From: Chitinophagales bacterium
Lineage (GTDB): Bacteria; Bacteroidota; Bacteroidia; Chitinophagales; Saprospiraceae
Direction of reading: 5' to 3'
Assembly: GCA_013297575.1 (NCBI GenBank)
Contig: JAAFHO010000335.1
Coordinates: forward strand, 1 to 6,580
Length of the DNA: 6,580 nucleotides
The stretch's first letter is position 1. Every line of letters begins with the position of its first letter. Of this stretch, positions 1 to 5,183 are shown one piece after another. The notes beneath the pieces were generated by a model that was given only the letters and a program-made list of their open reading frames with translations, had not been told where the DNA came from and did no database searches. The translations under genes and the position numbers were made by a program.

Positions 1-1
1 C

Positions 2-238
2 CTCCATTTTCTTCGGGAATTGATGAGCCTAGTGGCCACCGGACAAACCCAATTGCGTTTGCCCACCAATGAGTTGACGACCGCCCAAAACATGTCGAAG
101 GTATTAAATATCGAAAAAATAGGCAATATTGTAGAAATCCTTAACGATAATGCCTACTATATTGAAAGAAATGCCAATCCTAAAATTTTGTTTTTGGACA
201 CTTCTATTCGGGTACATGAGATTATGAAGGCGGGTTGA
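2..238 (+). CDS. holB: DNA polymerase III subunit delta' (C-terminal end, partial)
   Basis: The reading frame is open from the left edge of the window, so only the last 78 residues are visible and the true start lies upstream; the TTG at 20 and ATG at 23 are internal codons. The end of the protein carries the segment YYIERNANPKILFLDTS, which I recognise as the typical C-terminal helix of Bacteroidota delta' subunits (an IERN-NPKILF core followed by a short hydrophobic tail). The delta' subunit is an AAA-fold member of the cytoplasmic clamp-loader complex that places the sliding clamp on primed DNA, and its C-terminal domain forms part of the pentamer collar. The AAA nucleotide-binding region is outside the window, so the assignment rests on this tail alone. 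The gene usually found next to it in many Bacteroidota (PSP1/ricT-like) is absent here. It ends in TGA at 236-238. Confidence 0.62.
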   Translation, partial: LHFLRELMSLVATGQTQLRLPTNELTTAQNMSKVLNIEKIGNIVEILNDNAYYIERNANPKILFLDTSIRVHEIMKAG

Positions 239-243
239 TTTAA

Positions 244-375
244 ATATTATGTGCCACTTTTTATAACGAGCAAGGCTTTTTTATCGGTCTGCCCCCCAAA
301 GTAGAGGGCGACGTGCTGACCACTCCAATTATTAATAATTTGCAAGTAGATGTGACTGAGGTATTTTGGGACTAA
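244..375 (+). pseudogene. Coding-like remnant without a usable start (about 42 codons)
   Basis: Between the stop of the polymerase subunit and the next gene, one frame reads as convincing protein and ends in TAA at 373-375. It includes FYNEQGFFIGLPPKVEGDVL and then a segment ending VDVTEVFWD. The frame begins after a TAA at 241-243 and holds no ATG; its only GTG is deep inside. An ATG at 249 lies one frame off and meets TAA at 264-266; removing one T from the five-T run at 258-262 would join that ATG to the good frame and give a 41-residue protein. I therefore read it either as the 3' remnant of a decayed or truncated gene, or as a small gene broken by a one-base indel. I do not recognise the family. 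It is in the same frame as the gene at 388 and only 12 bases upstream of it. Confidence 0.4.
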
Positions 376-387
376 ATCATCATTAAT

Positions 388-1101
388 ATGACTAAAGATA
401 TTTCCATAATTAGACAGGCCGGGTTCTTTAAAAAATACGAAACCCTTACAGATGTTCAACTGCTTGATGCGCTTTACGACGTACAAAAAGAAGCATACGC
501 AAAGCAATTTAGCAAAGAGGAGTTCTATAAAAAATTTCGTATTCAAACCGACACCGACCGTCAACTACTTGATACGCTCTACGAACAACAAAAAGCGGAG
601 TACCAAAAGTACTCGGGCGATGCATATTTACTTCCAAAAAGAATGACAGACATATGTACGATCATAGAACAAGATAGCGAGAAATGCCTAAGGGTAGATC
701 CTGACGTTATCATTGACTGCAATGCTTACGTGTTGCTATTGCAGGACTTTTCTAAAGCATCTAATGGTCATTTTTTACCATCGGATATGGAGGAAATTTG
801 GAGTTCCGAAGAAGGGCCGATCACAGTACGTTTTATTTTAAATGGACAAACGACCGCCATCGAACTCGAATATTCGGATGATGATTATTTTGACGAAAGC
901 ATTATTAGATGGGTAAATGAGAAAATGAAAAAAGTATCCGACGATCAGTTTTACTACTGTTTGGGCCCTAATGATGAGTGGGTCGGAACTGGTTTGACCT
1001 ATATTCGAGTGACCGAGGACGAAAGAAAGTTGCTTATTGACGAACTAGGATGGATGTTCTACAACGAAGACAAACCCTATTTAGGGCCAACTGGCCTGTA
1101 A
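388..1101 (+). CDS. Hypothetical acidic protein with duplicated N-terminal motif
   Basis: This is an intact 237-residue frame starting at ATG 388 and ending in TAA. I do not recognise the family. No signal peptide or membrane segment is visible, so it is probably cytoplasmic. The N-terminal third is charged and helical and contains two copies of a motif of about 20 residues, 35 residues apart (residues 21-39 and 56-74, 12 of 19 identical, pattern TDxQLLDxLYxxQKxxY). The C-terminal part (about 88-237) looks like a separate alpha/beta domain with the acidic strand-like segment VRFILNGQTTAIELEYSDDD and an aromatic-rich end (FYYCLGPNDEW, GWMFYNEDKPY). Small acidic proteins of this kind in Bacteroidota are often found among toxin-immunity genes, but no toxin is visible here and that role is only a guess. 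The preceding remnant in the same frame suggests a cluster that has undergone gene loss. Confidence 0.75.
   Translation: MTKDISIIRQAGFFKKYETLTDVQLLDALYDVQKEAYAKQFSKEEFYKKFRIQTDTDRQLLDTLYEQQKAEYQKYSGDAYLLPKRMTDICTIIEQDSEKCLRVDPDVIIDCNAYVLLLQDFSKASNGHFLPSDMEEIWSSEEGPITVRFILNGQTTAIELEYSDDDYFDESIIRWVNEKMKKVSDDQFYYCLGPNDEWVGTGLTYIRVTEDERKLLIDELGWMFYNEDKPYLGPTGL
448..618 (+). repeat. Diverged tandem duplication inside the gene at 388
   Basis: Two copies of one coding unit lie at 448-513 and 553-618, corresponding to residues 21-42 and 56-77 of the hypothetical protein. The protein copies share TD-Q-LLD-LY followed by QK and a later Y-K, and the DNA is recognisably similar around the CTTGATxCGCT core and the CAAAAAG run. 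The period is 35 codons. The likely structure is a pair of amphipathic helices, suggesting a helical-repeat N-terminal module. Confidence 0.6.
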
Positions 1102-1188
1102 TTATGTACTCGTTCACAACTCTAACGTAAATAGATTTTCTAGGGATATTGAACAAATTTCAACGGATCAAACACTATTTTTAAGCAA

Positions 1189-1214
1189 ATGCACAGATAA
1201 TCCTATTTGTGCAT
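1189..1214. repeat. Inverted repeat, 11-bp stem with 4-base loop
   Basis: The arms at 1189-1199 (ATGCACAGATA) and 1204-1214 (TATTTGTGCAT) pair over 11 positions with a single G-T pair and enclose the loop ATCC. It lies 88 bases after the stop of the hypothetical gene and about 30 bases upstream of a possible promoter box. The sequence after it is not a T-tract, so it is a poor fit to a rho-independent terminator; an operator site for the following gene or an mRNA hairpin are equally possible. Confidence 0.5.
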
Positions 1215-1246
1215 AGTTTGTCCTATACGTTTTTTGTGGCAGTACG

Positions 1247-1254
1247 CACCTTTG
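1247..1254 (+). promoter_or_regulatory. Possible Bacteroidota -7 box (CACCTTTG)
   Basis: CACCTTTG matches the Bacteroidota -7 consensus TAnnTTTG except for the first base. It lies 35 bases upstream of the ATG of the NTF2-like gene, a normal leader length. TTG-type upstream elements are present at 1217-1220 and 1233-1236, but the gaps to the box are about 26 and 10 bases, outside the usual range of about 17-23, so the call is weak. Confidence 0.3.
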
Positions 1255-1289
1255 TGGCGTTCTTTTTAACAATTAAAATCGTATTTAAA

Positions 1290-1730
1290 ATGAAAAAATT
1301 AATAACCACACTCCTATTTTCGGCGTTTAGCCTTCTTGCTTTTACACAAAGCACATTTACTGAAAAAACCTTGACCGATATGCGGCAACGGATGTTAAGT
1401 ATGGGTTGGGACAAATTTTCAAAAGAAGAAGTTTCCCCCGATTTTGTGATGCACGGCAATGATGGAAAACCCTGTGATATGAGATGTATGGAGGAATTAA
1501 ATAAAAGTGCAACCCTAGTGGAGTGGCCTATGGAGCAGATTAAAATTCAGCAAGTCGATAATGCTGTCACTATTACGGGCATTACGCACCATTCAGGGGT
1601 GGATAAAAAAACAATAAAAAATGGACAGATAACGAATATTTTACCGAAACTTACGCCTCCAAAATGGCAAATGGATATGGTTGACAGCGCAATACACAGA
1701 TATTTAAGTATATACGCTCGTATCAAATGA
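1290..1730 (+). CDS. Secreted NTF2/SnoaL-like protein, with a probable internal double frameshift
   Basis: The chosen start is ATG 1290, giving 146 residues, because MKKLITTLLFSAFSLLAFTQ is a clear Sec signal peptide; the frame opens earlier at GTG 1209 but that would put a hairpin and possible promoter inside the gene. The mature protein resembles the NTF2-like/SnoaL/DUF4440 fold: an N-terminal helix (about 22-45), then the strand motif DFVMHGNDGKPCDM (51-64), a helix, and the strands QIKIQQVD and NAVTITGITHHSG (83-103). Such proteins form small alpha+beta cones that bind ligands or act as simple enzymes; the substrate is unknown. The stretch after residue 105 (TIKNGQITNILPKLTPP) does not look like the family, while another frame there does (KWTDNEYFTETYASK at 1619-1663). 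Frame 0 then resumes with KWQMDMVDSAIHRYL. The gene may be co-transcribed with the cytochrome gene 46 bases downstream. Confidence 0.72.
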   Translation: MKKLITTLLFSAFSLLAFTQSTFTEKTLTDMRQRMLSMGWDKFSKEEVSPDFVMHGNDGKPCDMRCMEELNKSATLVEWPMEQIKIQQVDNAVTITGITHHSGVDKKTIKNGQITNILPKLTPPKWQMDMVDSAIHRYLSIYARIK

Positions 1731-1733
1731 GCG
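1715..1733 (+). terminator. Weak terminator-like hairpin over the stop codon
   Basis: CGCTC at 1715-1719 pairs with GAGCG at 1729-1733, extended inward by a G-T and a T-A pair around a five-base loop. It spans the TGA stop of the NTF2-like gene and is followed by an A/T-rich stretch with a T-run (TATTTTTC near 1747). The stem is short, so termination may be partial or absent, leaving readthrough into the cytochrome gene possible. Confidence 0.25.
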
Positions 1734-1776
1734 AATTATTTATTAGTATTTTTCAATCATTTTTTTAAACAACAAT

Positions 1777-2364
1777 ATGAAAAAATCCACTTTTTTAGCC
1801 TTCTTTTTGGCTATCGTCTGCCTTGCTTCTTGCACAGACAACACCCCTAAAACGGCTACACCAACAGCCGAAACGCCGGCAACTACCGCTGAAGATGCCG
1901 TAAAACGCGGTGAATATTTGGTGCAAATAACGGGTTGCAACGATTGTCATTCGGCAAAAAGAATGGGCGCAAACGGCCCAGAAATCATCCCTGAAACTAT
2001 GCTCGCAGGCTATCCCGCCGACAGGCCAATTATGAAGTTCAAAGATCCAATTTTGAAACAAGGCTTTGCGATGTTTTATCCCGATTTGACCGCCGGAGCT
2101 GGGCCGTGGGGCGTTTCCTTCGCAGGCAACTTAACACCCGACGAAACGGGTATCGGTAATTGGACAGAAGAACAATTCAAAAAAGCCTTGACACAAGGTA
2201 AATACAAAGGCTTGGACGGCGGACGGATGCTGTTGCCGCCGATGCCGTGGGTCAATTATACAAAAATGGCGGATGCAGATGTGAAAGCGATATTTGCTTA
2301 TTTAAAAAGTATAAAACCGGTGAAAAATCTTGTGCCTTCACCAATTTCGCCTGAAAACATGTAG
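1777..2364 (+). CDS. Lipoprotein c-type cytochrome (monoheme)
   Basis: This 195-residue protein begins with a lipoprotein signal ending in the lipobox LASC, with the lipidated cysteine at residue 19, followed by a Thr/Pro/Ala-rich linker (20-38). The heme attachment motif CNDCH is at 54-58, with His58 as the expected proximal ligand. The later segment has family hallmarks: GPWGVSFAGNLTPDETGIG (109-127), WTEEQFKKAL (129-138), and LLPPMPW (152-158), where Met156 is a good candidate for the distal heme ligand. A final helix (KMADADVKAIFAYLKSIKPV) closes the cytochrome c fold. Only one CxxCH is present, so it carries one heme. It should be anchored to a membrane facing the periplasm and transfer electrons there, but the partner cannot be told from the neighbours, which include no oxidase or dehydrogenase. 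No Shine-Dalgarno is seen before ATG 1777, normal for Bacteroidota. Confidence 0.9.
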   Translation: MKKSTFLAFFLAIVCLASCTDNTPKTATPTAETPATTAEDAVKRGEYLVQITGCNDCHSAKRMGANGPEIIPETMLAGYPADRPIMKFKDPILKQGFAMFYPDLTAGAGPWGVSFAGNLTPDETGIGNWTEEQFKKALTQGKYKGLDGGRMLLPPMPWVNYTKMADADVKAIFAYLKSIKPVKNLVPSPISPENM

Positions 2365-2381
2365 TTTTTGCCCCCATTTCT

Positions 2382-2416
2382 TATGTTCGGGGAGTTTTCA
2401 AAGTTCCCCGAACATA
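2382..2416. repeat. Strong inverted repeat between the cytochrome and methyltransferase genes
   Basis: Arms of 12 perfect base pairs (TATGTTCGGGGA at 2382-2393 and TCCCCGAACATA at 2405-2416) are extended inward by G-T, T-G and two T-A pairs to a 16-bp stem with the loop TCA. It starts 17 bases after the cytochrome stop, a good place for a terminator, but no T-tract follows on either strand. The last two bases of the right arm are the first two bases of a consensus TAnnTTTG box, so the repeat covers the region where the upstream promoter element should lie; it may be an operator as well as, or instead of, a transcription end. Confidence 0.7.
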
Positions 2417-2422
2417 CCTTTG
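2415..2422 (+). promoter_or_regulatory. Bacteroidota -7 box TACCTTTG upstream of the methyltransferase gene
   Basis: TACCTTTG is a full match to the TAnnTTTG consensus of the primary sigma factor in Bacteroidota. It is 40 bases before ATG 2463, giving an expected leader of about 30-35 bases. The upstream -33 element is poor: only TTTTC at 2395-2399 sits near the right distance, within the loop side of the inverted repeat. Confidence 0.55.
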
Positions 2423-2462
2423 CGTAGAATTGCGGTCAAAGCCATAATTTTAAACAACACAC

Positions 2463-3059
2463 ATGAACAAAATCACCGCGCTACTCGGCAACACCGATAT
2501 TTACCTACTCGATCAAATAATGAAAGGGCGTTATGCGCCTTCGGATAAAATTTTGGATGCAGGCGCGGGTGGTGGCCGCAACCTCCATTGGTTTGTGCAG
2601 GAGGATTTTAGTGTATTTGGTACCGACCGCAACCCCGAAGCGGTGGATGTGCTGCGACAAAACTATCCTGCAGTGCCTGATAGTTGTTTTCAAGTGGCGG
2701 CAGTGGAAGATTTACCTTTCCCAGATGCCTTTTTTCAGCATGTTATTTGTAGTGCGGTCTTGCATTTTGCCGAAAACGAGTTGCATTTTGAGCAAATGTT
2801 TGGCGAAATGATCCGTGTACTTAGCCCCGGTGGTTCTCTTTTTATCCGCGTTACTACCGATGTCGGCTTGGAAGGTAAGATCACGCCCTTGGGACATGGC
2901 CGCTTTTACCTACCCGATGGCACCGACCGCTTTCTACTGACCAGAAAGACACTGGATAACTTACTCCAACAACACGGTTTGAGTTTGTTAGAGCCTTTTA
3001 AAACGGTGCTGGTGGAGGATGTGCGGAGTATGGCAGTGGTGGTGGTGGGAAAGCATTAA
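2463..3059 (+). CDS. Class I SAM-dependent methyltransferase
   Basis: This complete 198-residue Rossmann-fold methyltransferase has its motifs in the usual order: motif I for S-adenosylmethionine binding ILDAGAGGGRNL (30-41), the acidic end of strand 2 in FGTDRNPEAV (52-61, Asp55 expected to hold the ribose hydroxyls), VEDLPFPDAFFQHVICSAVL (81-100) covering the adenine-contact acidic residue and strand 4, and MIRVLSPGGSLFIRV (116-130) for helix and strand 5. This is the Methyltransf_11/25 type. The substrate is unknown; nothing nearby indicates one, and the protein has no membrane segment, so it should be cytoplasmic. The start at ATG 2463 follows the promoter box by a normal leader, and N-terminal residues 1-29 are a typical helical cap. 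It appears to be a single-gene transcription unit: the next plus-strand gene is 279 bases away. Confidence 0.85.
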   Translation: MNKITALLGNTDIYLLDQIMKGRYAPSDKILDAGAGGGRNLHWFVQEDFSVFGTDRNPEAVDVLRQNYPAVPDSCFQVAAVEDLPFPDAFFQHVICSAVLHFAENELHFEQMFGEMIRVLSPGGSLFIRVTTDVGLEGKITPLGHGRFYLPDGTDRFLLTRKTLDNLLQQHGLSLLEPFKTVLVEDVRSMAVVVVGKH

Positions 3060-3250
3060 TAAGTAATAGTAAGTAAAAATGTCGATTTATCATCTTTTAT
3101 GGATTGCCGTGTATCGTTACGTAATTTTGATATTTTGTCAGATGATTTTGCGGAGCCACCACTACCTTCAAAAAAGTGCAAAAAACAGATAAATAAATTT
3201 TTTATTAATTCTTTCGTTGGATTGCCCCGTTTTGAATTAATTTTCTAATA

Positions 3251-3280
3251 TTTGCAAATAGAAAATTTCGGACTATTTTG
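3251..3280 (+). promoter_or_regulatory. Possible promoter of the T9SS cargo gene
   Basis: The gap from 3060 to 3338 is AT-rich. TTTG at 3251-3254 and TATTTTG at 3274-3280 are separated by 19 bases, close to the Bacteroidota -33/-7 arrangement, though the downstream box is one base shorter than TAnnTTTG. An alternative -7 box is AATATTTG (3247-3254), 22 bases after a TTG at 3222-3224. A perfect 12-base palindrome TATTTGCAAATA (3249-3260) overlaps these elements and could be a protein-binding site. The leader would be about 50-75 bases. I see no gene or stable terminator hairpin in the rest of the gap. Confidence 0.35.
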
Positions 3281-3338
3281 AGTGAATGTTTATAAGAGTA
3301 AAAATAGGAACGCGATTTTTACATAAACTATTGTCAAC

Positions 3339-4493
3339 ATGAAATACACCATTTTAATCTTGTACTTTTCTCTGCTGCTACATCCTATACTCCAAGGTCA
3401 ATCATGGTTCGACAACTCACCTCAATGGACGAATAGGATTGTTACCTATTTGAAAGGGCCTGCAACGGAATATTGCACCATTACTGGCGATACGATGGTA
3501 GGAGGCGTTAATGCCAAAATTTGTACGCGACTAAGAGATTATGATAATTACCCACCTTTTAAGGGTTATCGTATTTTATACCAAACCGGCGATAGTATAT
3601 TATACTGGGAAAACAATAAATATTTACTTTTATATGATTTTTCACTGGTGCCGGGTAATTCATTGATCGTTAAACGTTCTGATGGCTCTATCGTATTATC
3701 TTATTTAATTGAAAGTACAGGGGTTATCAACTTGAATAATCAAATACTCCGAACACAAAAAATTGTGGCATCTGCCGGAGGAAATTGGGATATAACAGGT
3801 ACGATTATAGAAAAAATAGGTGCTGTTTATATGCAGCGCATCCAACCGGGTAGTTTGGATACCGTGGATTTGGGGACACATTTTTTCTTGCAAGAATCCA
3901 ATAATCTAATCCTAGATGGCATTGACTGGCGATTTTGCAACTTTAAAAACAACCAATTTTCCTATATGGAATCGGGAGGTAATTGTATAGATATTCCGCA
4001 GCCAGTCGATACTTGTGTCGCAAATGTTTTGGTTAAAATGATTAATTCTGGGCCATGTGTGCTGCCTCAAGTGGTATCTAGCGGTGAAATCCTAGTACCT
4101 TGCGCGGCGCCAAGTGCTTTTTATCAGTTGCCAGTAGGCACCGAAGTTTTAGTATATATTAAATCACATCCTGGTTGTGCCGAATTTTGTTTGCAGGACA
4201 GTGTAGTGGAGATTGTATGTTTTAAATCGGATGTATCGGGTACTTCATCTCCAGCTGGAAAACCTGAAAATTCAATTTTGCTTTATCCAAATCCGGCATC
4301 TGCAAGTGTTTTTTATACTAATTTTGATAGCGGAATTATACGGATTACAGATACAAAAGGTAATGTGGTGCTTGATCTGAAGACCAATCCAACTCATCAA
4401 ATAGATATTGAGCAACTTGTACCCGGCATTTATTTTACTTCATTTATCGATAAAGAAAGGATAGTCGTGAAAAAACTGATCGTTTTGAATTAG
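3339..4493 (+). CDS. Secreted protein with type IX secretion C-terminal sorting domain
   Basis: This 384-residue protein has a Sec signal peptide (MKYTILILYFSLLLHPILQG, cleavage near residue 20-22) and a C-terminal type A sorting domain (about 311-384). The sorting domain shows the hallmark ILLYPNPAS (313-321), a central IRITDTKGNVV segment, LVPGIYFTSF (350-359) and the final basic strand KKLIVLN. Known cargo of this type crosses the outer membrane through the type IX system and loses the domain. The N-terminal half (about 22-210) resembles the widespread Bacteroidota cargo region with DTMVGGVNAK, YQTGDSILYWENNKYLLLYD and a final W-R-F-C segment; its function is unknown. A cysteine-rich middle region (216-294, eight Cys) may form disulfides outside the cell. 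No catalytic motif was recognised. Its stop overlaps the stop of the convergent minus-strand gene. Confidence 0.88.
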   Translation: MKYTILILYFSLLLHPILQGQSWFDNSPQWTNRIVTYLKGPATEYCTITGDTMVGGVNAKICTRLRDYDNYPPFKGYRILYQTGDSILYWENNKYLLLYDFSLVPGNSLIVKRSDGSIVLSYLIESTGVINLNNQILRTQKIVASAGGNWDITGTIIEKIGAVYMQRIQPGSLDTVDLGTHFFLQESNNLILDGIDWRFCNFKNNQFSYMESGGNCIDIPQPVDTCVANVLVKMINSGPCVLPQVVSSGEILVPCAAPSAFYQLPVGTEVLVYIKSHPGCAEFCLQDSVVEIVCFKSDVSGTSSPAGKPENSILLYPNPASASVFYTNFDSGIIRITDTKGNVVLDLKTNPTHQIDIEQLVPGIYFTSFIDKERIVVKKLIVLN

Positions 4494-5170
4494 TTCGATT
4501 TGACCGTTTCCAACAGTTCACTATCAAAAACAGCAGAAGGCGAAATAACCGTTTCTTCCAATGGAATTTTGTCACCATAACGGGCCTTCATTATTTTCTT
4601 TACGGTTTTACTCGTCAAATCAAAATCCTTCAGTTTACCAAGTTTACCAATTTCAAGACCCGTTGCTCCTTGGTATATTTTCCAAATCAGTTCGGAGCAA
4701 TAAATTTTTTCGTCCGACCACTCAAAAGTAAGGTCGTAGGGTTTGCCTTTCATTTGATCGCCAATCTGTTTCATTTTAGTCAATACGGCTGGTGTTAATA
4801 CCTCGTCTGCATTTTTAAGGCGTTTGATGACGTATTTGCCATCTTTTCCTCGTGCTATCCATTTACTTAGGAGGGTACGCTGTACGGGTTCGACGGCTTC
4901 AAAAACGTAAAAATTGTCGCCTTCTTTGAATATAATTCCGCAATGGGAATATTTTGATTTTGTGGCCAATTGAATGGCCTTACTTTGTCCTGAGAGCGAA
5001 GTATGAAAAATGAGATCGCCATTTTTTACATCATCTTTATTGATGGTTTGCAGTACTGCTGCATTGGTGTTGCCTTGCAGTTGGCTTAGGATATCTATAT
5101 TGCGTTTGGCATAAAGTCCACCAAAAATAGTTATCCCTAAAAAGATAAGTATTATTATTTTTTTATTCAT
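4490..5170 (-). CDS. Membrane-anchored YiiX-like (C92/NlpC-P60-type) cysteine hydrolase
   Basis: I chose ATG at 5170 (226 residues) over the upstream ATG at 5230: the shorter form starts with MNKKIIILIFLGITIFGGLY, a classic membrane anchor or signal, and leaves a 13-base gap after the upstream stop instead of a 47-base overlap. The body fits the permuted papain-like YiiX/YebB family (Peptidase_C92, formerly DUF830): GDLIFH (51-56), KYSHCGIIF (73-81) with His76 as the expected catalytic histidine, FEAV (90-93), and KIYCSELIWKIY (155-166) with Cys158 as the expected nucleophile. Members are thought to hydrolyse amide or ester bonds in cell-wall peptides or lipids; the substrate here is unknown. 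The protein should be anchored in the inner membrane facing the periplasm. It is the second gene of an apparent operon with the outer-membrane barrel gene. Confidence 0.85.
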   Translation of the reverse strand: MNKKIIILIFLGITIFGGLYAKRNIDILSQLQGNTNAAVLQTINKDDVKNGDLIFHTSLSGQSKAIQLATKSKYSHCGIIFKEGDNFYVFEAVEPVQRTLLSKWIARGKDGKYVIKRLKNADEVLTPAVLTKMKQIGDQMKGKPYDLTFEWSDEKIYCSELIWKIYQGATGLEIGKLGKLKDFDLTSKTVKKIMKARYGDKIPLEETVISPSAVFDSELLETVKSN

Positions 5171-5183
5171 TTTATCCAATATT

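Noticed and set aside
247..564. Minus-strand open frame of 105 codons
   Set aside because: It covers the remnant and the start of the hypothetical gene on the other strand, both of which have better protein character; its translation is low in recognisable motifs and looks like a shadow.
1085..1096. GGCCA-AC-TGGCC inverted repeat at the end of the hypothetical gene
   Set aside because: The two-base loop cannot form a good hairpin, the bases encode the last residues, and no T-tract follows; not a terminator.
1209..1289. Longer N-terminus for the NTF2-like gene from GTG 1209
   Set aside because: It would add 27 hydrophobic residues before a perfect signal peptide and place the hairpin arm and possible promoter box inside the coding region. 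ATG 1290 is far more likely.
3079..3192. Small open frame of 37 codons (MSIYHLLWIAVYRYVILIFC...) after the methyltransferase
   Set aside because: It has a hydrophobic, membrane-like stretch and an ATG 19 bases after the upstream stop, but the length is within chance for this AT-rich gap and there is no further support. Conservation in relatives would revive it.
3097..3227. Repeated GGATTGCC words in the gap before the T9SS cargo gene
   Set aside because: Only two 8-base copies over 100 bases apart, with no wider similarity; expected by chance and not a repeat array.
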